Shown: piece after piece, positions 61,445 to 64,000 of the stretch
Layout of the letters: the number at the start of each line of letters is the position of its first letter
How positions within the stretch are numbered: the first letter of the stretch is position 1
Assembly (NCBI GenBank): GCA_017610005.1
Contig: JAFCCU010000007.1
Span: 1 to 64,000, forward strand
Reading direction: 5' to 3'
Source of the DNA: Candidatus Woesearchaeota archaeon
Lineage (GTDB): Archaea; Nanobdellota; Nanobdellia; Woesearchaeales; B29-G15
DNA: 64,000 bases
Translations under genes and position numbers: made by a program
Notes under the pieces: model-generated
Seen by the model: only the letters and a program-made list of their open reading frames with translations
Databases searched by the model: none
Told to the model about the DNA's origin: nothing

Positions 61445-62767
61445 TTATAAATCTTTTGTTTCAGCCCATTTAAGGAACATCTTTTCGTATGATTTTTCTG
61501 AAAAAAATTTCTCAAAGAGGAATTCAAATTGGGCCATAACAACCTTACAATCAAAATTACCGATTTTAGGAATTGGAGAACCTGTTTCTGCAAAACTTGC
61601 TACCGGGCACACCCCGCAAAATGGTTTAAACGCGCATCTTTTGCAAAAAAGAAGTTCATTTTGAGAGCACTTAATAATTCCTTTTCCTGAATGGATTATA
61701 TCTTTATAATCTTCTACTACATTGCCTAACTTAAAGACATCATCTTCAATCATCCTGCCTTCATCACATGTGTAAACATCTCCATTGTATTCATAAGCAA
61801 GTTGAGATATAACTGCCCCACAAGGGCTTTCTAAATCAGTAAAAAGAGGATTCTCATTTAAAATTGCTTTTTTTATAAGAATAGTAGTATACACTTCACT
61901 TATTTTTTCATTTATTAAAAGATTAATTAGTTCTTTCCAAAATTCAATATACCTCTCGGGAGAGACTTTTTCATCCTTGCCCTTTCCAATTGCCCTAACT
62001 GGCTTAACCCAAATGCGGCTAAATCCGAACTTTTTATACTCTCTAATAATTTCTTTTGGGTATTTTAAAGAATCTTTTGAAATCACAGCAATTGCAGAAA
62101 GATTTTGTCTCATCCTTTTTTGAATAATCGGAATCCATTTTTTTAAGGCATCGTAGCTTCCCGGTCTATTTTTTTCTTGCAATTCTCTTGGACCATCAAG
62201 GGAAGTGCAAAGCCAGACTCTATTTTTTACTAGGAAATCCAGTTTTTCATTGGTAAGCGCAGTCAAATTACTAACCATTGTAAATTGAATTTCTTTATCT
62301 GTTTCCCTTGCTTTTTTTATTGCATAATTAACAATATACTTAACAATCTTAAAATTTAAAAGTGGTTCTCCTCCTTGAAATTCAATTTTTAAATTCTTTT
62401 TTGGACTTTTGAAAATAAAATCAACAACATTTTTCGCAGTTTTCTCAGTCATATCAAATTCATTTGTATTAACTATTGGTGCCTGGCAATATTTGCAAAG
62501 AAGATTACACCTTCTTGTGGGTACTACTATATGGAGGCTTGGGCCAATAAATATTTGAGCTTTGTTTCTTCTGTAGTTTCTGATTATGCTTTCTTTATTT
62601 GCATTAGTTACAATTATCCCATTTTCTTCTAGAATCTGATGAAGTTTTTTAGTATATTTTTTTGTTTTAAACAACAGATAGTCAGATTTATTTAAGATTA
62701 CATAGGACCCAGCATCATTTGTTATTAGATAACTATTTCCAATCCGTTTGACCCTTGCATTAAACAT
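61445..62767 (-). CDS. HxsB-like radical SAM maturase
   Basis: A 440-residue enzyme. After an N-terminal domain (1-70), G-P-S-L-H-I-V-V-P-T-R-R-C-N-L-L-C-K-Y-C-Q gives the cluster cysteines C87, C91, C94. I-E-F-Q-G-G-E-P-L-L-N-F and L-D-G-P follow, then S-P-C-G-A, Y-T-C-D-E-G-R-M and a terminal cysteine group (F-C-K-R-C, F-C-G-V-C-P) that would hold auxiliary clusters. The F-Q-G-G-E-P-L-L-N, T-S-L-D-G-P and D-E-G-R-M patterns match the HxsB maturase family. It overlaps the small upstream gene by 8 bp. Confidence 0.8.
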   Translation of the reverse strand: MFNARVKRIGNSYLITNDAGSYVILNKSDYLLFKTKKYTKKLHQILEENGIIVTNANKESIIRNYRRNKAQIFIGPSLHIVVPTRRCNLLCKYCQAPIVNTNEFDMTEKTAKNVVDFIFKSPKKNLKIEFQGGEPLLNFKIVKYIVNYAIKKARETDKEIQFTMVSNLTALTNEKLDFLVKNRVWLCTSLDGPRELQEKNRPGSYDALKKWIPIIQKRMRQNLSAIAVISKDSLKYPKEIIREYKKFGFSRIWVKPVRAIGKGKDEKVSPERYIEFWKELINLLINEKISEVYTTILIKKAILNENPLFTDLESPCGAVISQLAYEYNGDVYTCDEGRMIEDDVFKLGNVVEDYKDIIHSGKGIIKCSQNELLFCKRCAFKPFCGVCPVASFAETGSPIPKIGNFDCKVVMAQFEFLFEKFFSEKSYEKMFLKWAETKDL

Positions 62768-63002
62768 TCTGCATAATCCCTAAACAATAATTAAAGAATT
62801 CAAGTCCTAATTCAGTTAAGTCAAATCCTTCATCTTTTGGAGTCATTGTAATTATATACTCTCCTTTGTCCAAATCTAAATTAATAAAAGTAGATTCAGA
62901 AAAAGCTTCGCTTGCAAGAAGTATTGCTTTTTTTAAATAAATTTCAGAATTAAGATAGAGAGTTACAACATTATTTTTATGATCCACATTAATGTTTTTC
63001 AT
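62760..63002 (-). CDS. small HxsD-like protein (second copy)
   Basis: An 80-residue protein. Strand V-V-T-L-Y-L-N-S-E-I-Y, helix K-K-A-I-L-L-A-S-E-A-F-S, strand Y-I-I-T-M-T, helix L-T-E-L-G-L-E-F-F-N-Y: the same order as the HxsD family and as the upstream gene. Start ATG 63002 is preferred over a GTG at 63011. It overlaps the maturase gene by 8 bp. It probably assists peptide recognition, by analogy. Confidence 0.65.
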   Translation of the reverse strand: MKNINVDHKNNVVTLYLNSEIYLKKAILLASEAFSESTFINLDLDKGEYIITMTPKDEGFDLTELGLEFFNYCLGIMQNV

Positions 63003-63309
63003 CTTCTTCACAGCTTGATAATGCAGTCTTAATTAATGCGTCAGATATCTCTTGTTGTTTTTTTGATTCCATCGTGTATACTTGAGATGAAATCAATTCA
63101 TTTCCAAATTCCAATGCAAGGCTGTTTACATCTCCCTTGCCTTTTGGTTTAATTGTTACAGTTATTTTACTATCTGGGTCTCCACTTAAGATAACATAGG
63201 CTTTATCAGTCATTGTGTAGGCTGCATTTAACACTGCCTCAAGAGAATATAGCTCTGGATTAACAAAAAACTCTGCAAAATCATCATATAATTTAACATT
63301 CTCAACCAT
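62989..63309 (-). CDS. HxsD-like protein
   Basis: A 106-residue protein. F-F-V-N-P-E-L-Y-S-L-E-A-V-L-N-A-A-Y-T-M-T-D-K-A-Y-V, then I-T-V-T-I-K-P-K, then A-L-E-F-G-N-E-L-I and a closing helix I-S-D-A-L-I-K-T-A-L match the layout of HxsD of His-Xaa-Ser systems. First gene of the cassette. ATG 63309 is used instead of a TTG at 63321; a TATA box lies at 63340-63351. Confidence 0.75.
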   Translation of the reverse strand: MVENVKLYDDFAEFFVNPELYSLEAVLNAAYTMTDKAYVILSGDPDSKITVTIKPKGKGDVNSLALEFGNELISSQVYTMESKKQQEISDALIKTALSSCEEDEKH

Positions 63310-63339
63310 TAAAAACCCCAAGCGAGAATAACTTAAATT

Positions 63340-63351
63340 GTTATATAAAGC
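63340..63351 (-). promoter_or_regulatory. TATA box of the Hxs-like cassette
   Basis: Minus-strand CTTTATATAAC overlaps the stop of the upstream peptidase-like gene and would place transcription about 15 bases before the ATG at 63309. Confidence 0.55.
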
Positions 63352-64000
63352 TTTCTATAAGGGCCCTAAATAAGATTATAATATCTGCTCCAAAAATTAC
63401 TATTAATAAACATCCAAAAAACATAAAAGGTGCAAAAGGCAATGCTTCAAAAACTCTTATTTTATCTTCTTTTAAAAAACCTTTATTGTGAATTGATTTA
63501 ATTTTTTTAATATCTTTTTTAGTCATTCCATCTCCGACATAAGAAAAAACTGAATTAAAAGCACCCTTAATCATCATAGCGCCAATCAATGAGAATCTTA
63601 AAAAAGTTCTTTTCTCAAAGCAGTCTGGCCGTGTTTGTATGATATCTTCTGCAGGGATCATGCCTTCTTTAATTTCAGAAATTTTAATCTCTTTTGAAAA
63701 TAACTCATAAGAAATTCCGATTAAATAAAATCTTAGAGCAAGAAATGTTAAAAGCATTAATGCAAAATTATACAGGGAGTGTAGGGAAAAAGCTGTTGTT
63801 CCTTGGACAAAAACCCTCACTATACAGATTACAAACCCCACAGAAATTGCTTTGAGTTTTAATCCTTTGTTTAATAAAAAAAGGAAAAGAAACATAAAAG
63901 TTATACCAATAAAAAAGTTACTTGGAATCTTTAATGCTTTCAATATAATCTCAATAATCCACCCAAATCCAAATATAAACAGTGAAAGAGTAACTAATAT
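63341..64000 (-). CDS. A24 prepilin-peptidase-like membrane protein (partial)
   Basis: The reading frame is open to the right edge, so the N-terminus is missing; 219 residues are visible. At least five membrane helices are present. S-E-I-K-E-G-M-I-P-A-E-D-I and the C-terminal A-L-P-F-A-P-F-M-F-F-G-C-L-L-I resemble the ends of archaeal type IV prepilin peptidases, aspartyl enzymes that cleave pilin signals. The catalytic G-x-G-D or equivalent Asp lies outside or is not clear (a V-G-D-G stretch is visible). Its place beside the HHSSY candidate and the presence of many K-G-Q proteins in the window fit that role. Confidence 0.7.
   Translation of the reverse strand: MLVTLSLFIFGFGWIIEIILKALKIPSNFFIGITFMFLFLFLLNKGLKLKAISVGFVICIVRVFVQGTTAFSLHSLYNFALMLLTFLALRFYLIGISYELFSKEIKISEIKEGMIPAEDIIQTRPDCFEKRTFLRFSLIGAMMIKGAFNSVFSYVGDGMTKKDIKKIKSIHNKGFLKEDKIRVFEALPFAPFMFFGCLLIVIFGADIIILFRALIESFI

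Overview
This AT-rich window comes from an archaeon, most likely a small-genome DPANN lineage of the Woesearchaeota/Pacearchaeota kind. The archaeal assignment is firm. It rests on the ribosomal/RNA polymerase operon order S13-S4-S11-RpoD-L18e-L13-S9-RpoN, and on RadA, the RFC large subunit, NAC, Sec61beta, TFS, a class I CCA-adding enzyme, an archaeal-type signal peptidase and a tRNA-Ile with an intron at the canonical 37/38 position. Many genes have a TATA box about 25 bp before the start codon (leaderless) or a GGTGAT-type ribosome site. The lineage is inferred from unusually short or domain-incomplete informational proteins and many short membrane proteins.

Layout: 1-3 kb holds a lipid kinase, an unknown gene and a winged-helix regulator. 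2.9-3.2 kb is a mosaic of duplicated palindromes. 3-5 kb holds an NFACT protein without its C-terminal domain and an isolated 5S rRNA. 5.7-13.8 kb is a sugar-nucleotide and sugar-phosphate block (nucleotide-sugar dehydrogenase, nucleotidyltransferase, MATE exporter, epimerase, PGI/PMI, ROK kinase). 13.8-17.2 kb holds a large membrane protein with a possible kinase-like domain, a PhoU-like regulator and an Lrp-like regulator. 17.27-24.62 kb is a same-strand run of twelve short exported genes, most with a K-K-G(-Q) prepilin-like N-terminus, one of them joined to a degenerate N-acetylmuramoyl-alanine-amidase fold. 24.7-26.4 kb is an RPA-like protein whose linker is built from a 7-bp repeat that continues past the stop codon. 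26.4-31.6 kb holds membrane, methyltransferase, GNAT, HAD and NUDIX genes, two of them broken by single-base homopolymer shifts.

31.7-41.8 kb is the information-processing core: RadA, RFC-L, Sec61beta, NAC, a tandem pair of unknown paralogues, a MinD-like ATPase and the ribosomal/RNAP operon with a structured leader. 41.9-53.5 kb holds an FAD protein, TFS, signal peptidase, an NMD3-like protein, a polyprenol-kinase-like protein, a PAP2 phosphatase, the CCA enzyme, SMC, a GT4 glycosyltransferase and a PIG-L deacetylase. 53.6-58.3 kb holds tRNA-Phe with flanking repeats, the C-terminal half of a Hel308-like helicase, a cadherin-like lipoprotein, a radical SAM gene with a duplicated 3' end and the intron-containing tRNA-Ile. 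58.4-64 kb is an accessory island: a glycosyltransferase, an exported protein, and a minus-strand cassette resembling the bacterial His-Xaa-Ser (Hxs) peptide-maturation system (two HxsD-like proteins, an HxsB-like radical SAM protein, a candidate precursor ending in HHSSY, a second radical SAM/SPASM-like protein). It lies directly downstream of a partial A24 prepilin-peptidase-like gene.

The strongest candidates for something undescribed are the 7.4-kb pilin-like operon with its amidase-fold fusion, and the Hxs-like cassette beside a prepilin peptidase. A heptanucleotide repeat family (AGAAGTC / CAAAGTC / TGAAGTC) is scattered through the intergenic regions and has entered one gene. All family assignments are from reading the sequence; no database search was run.
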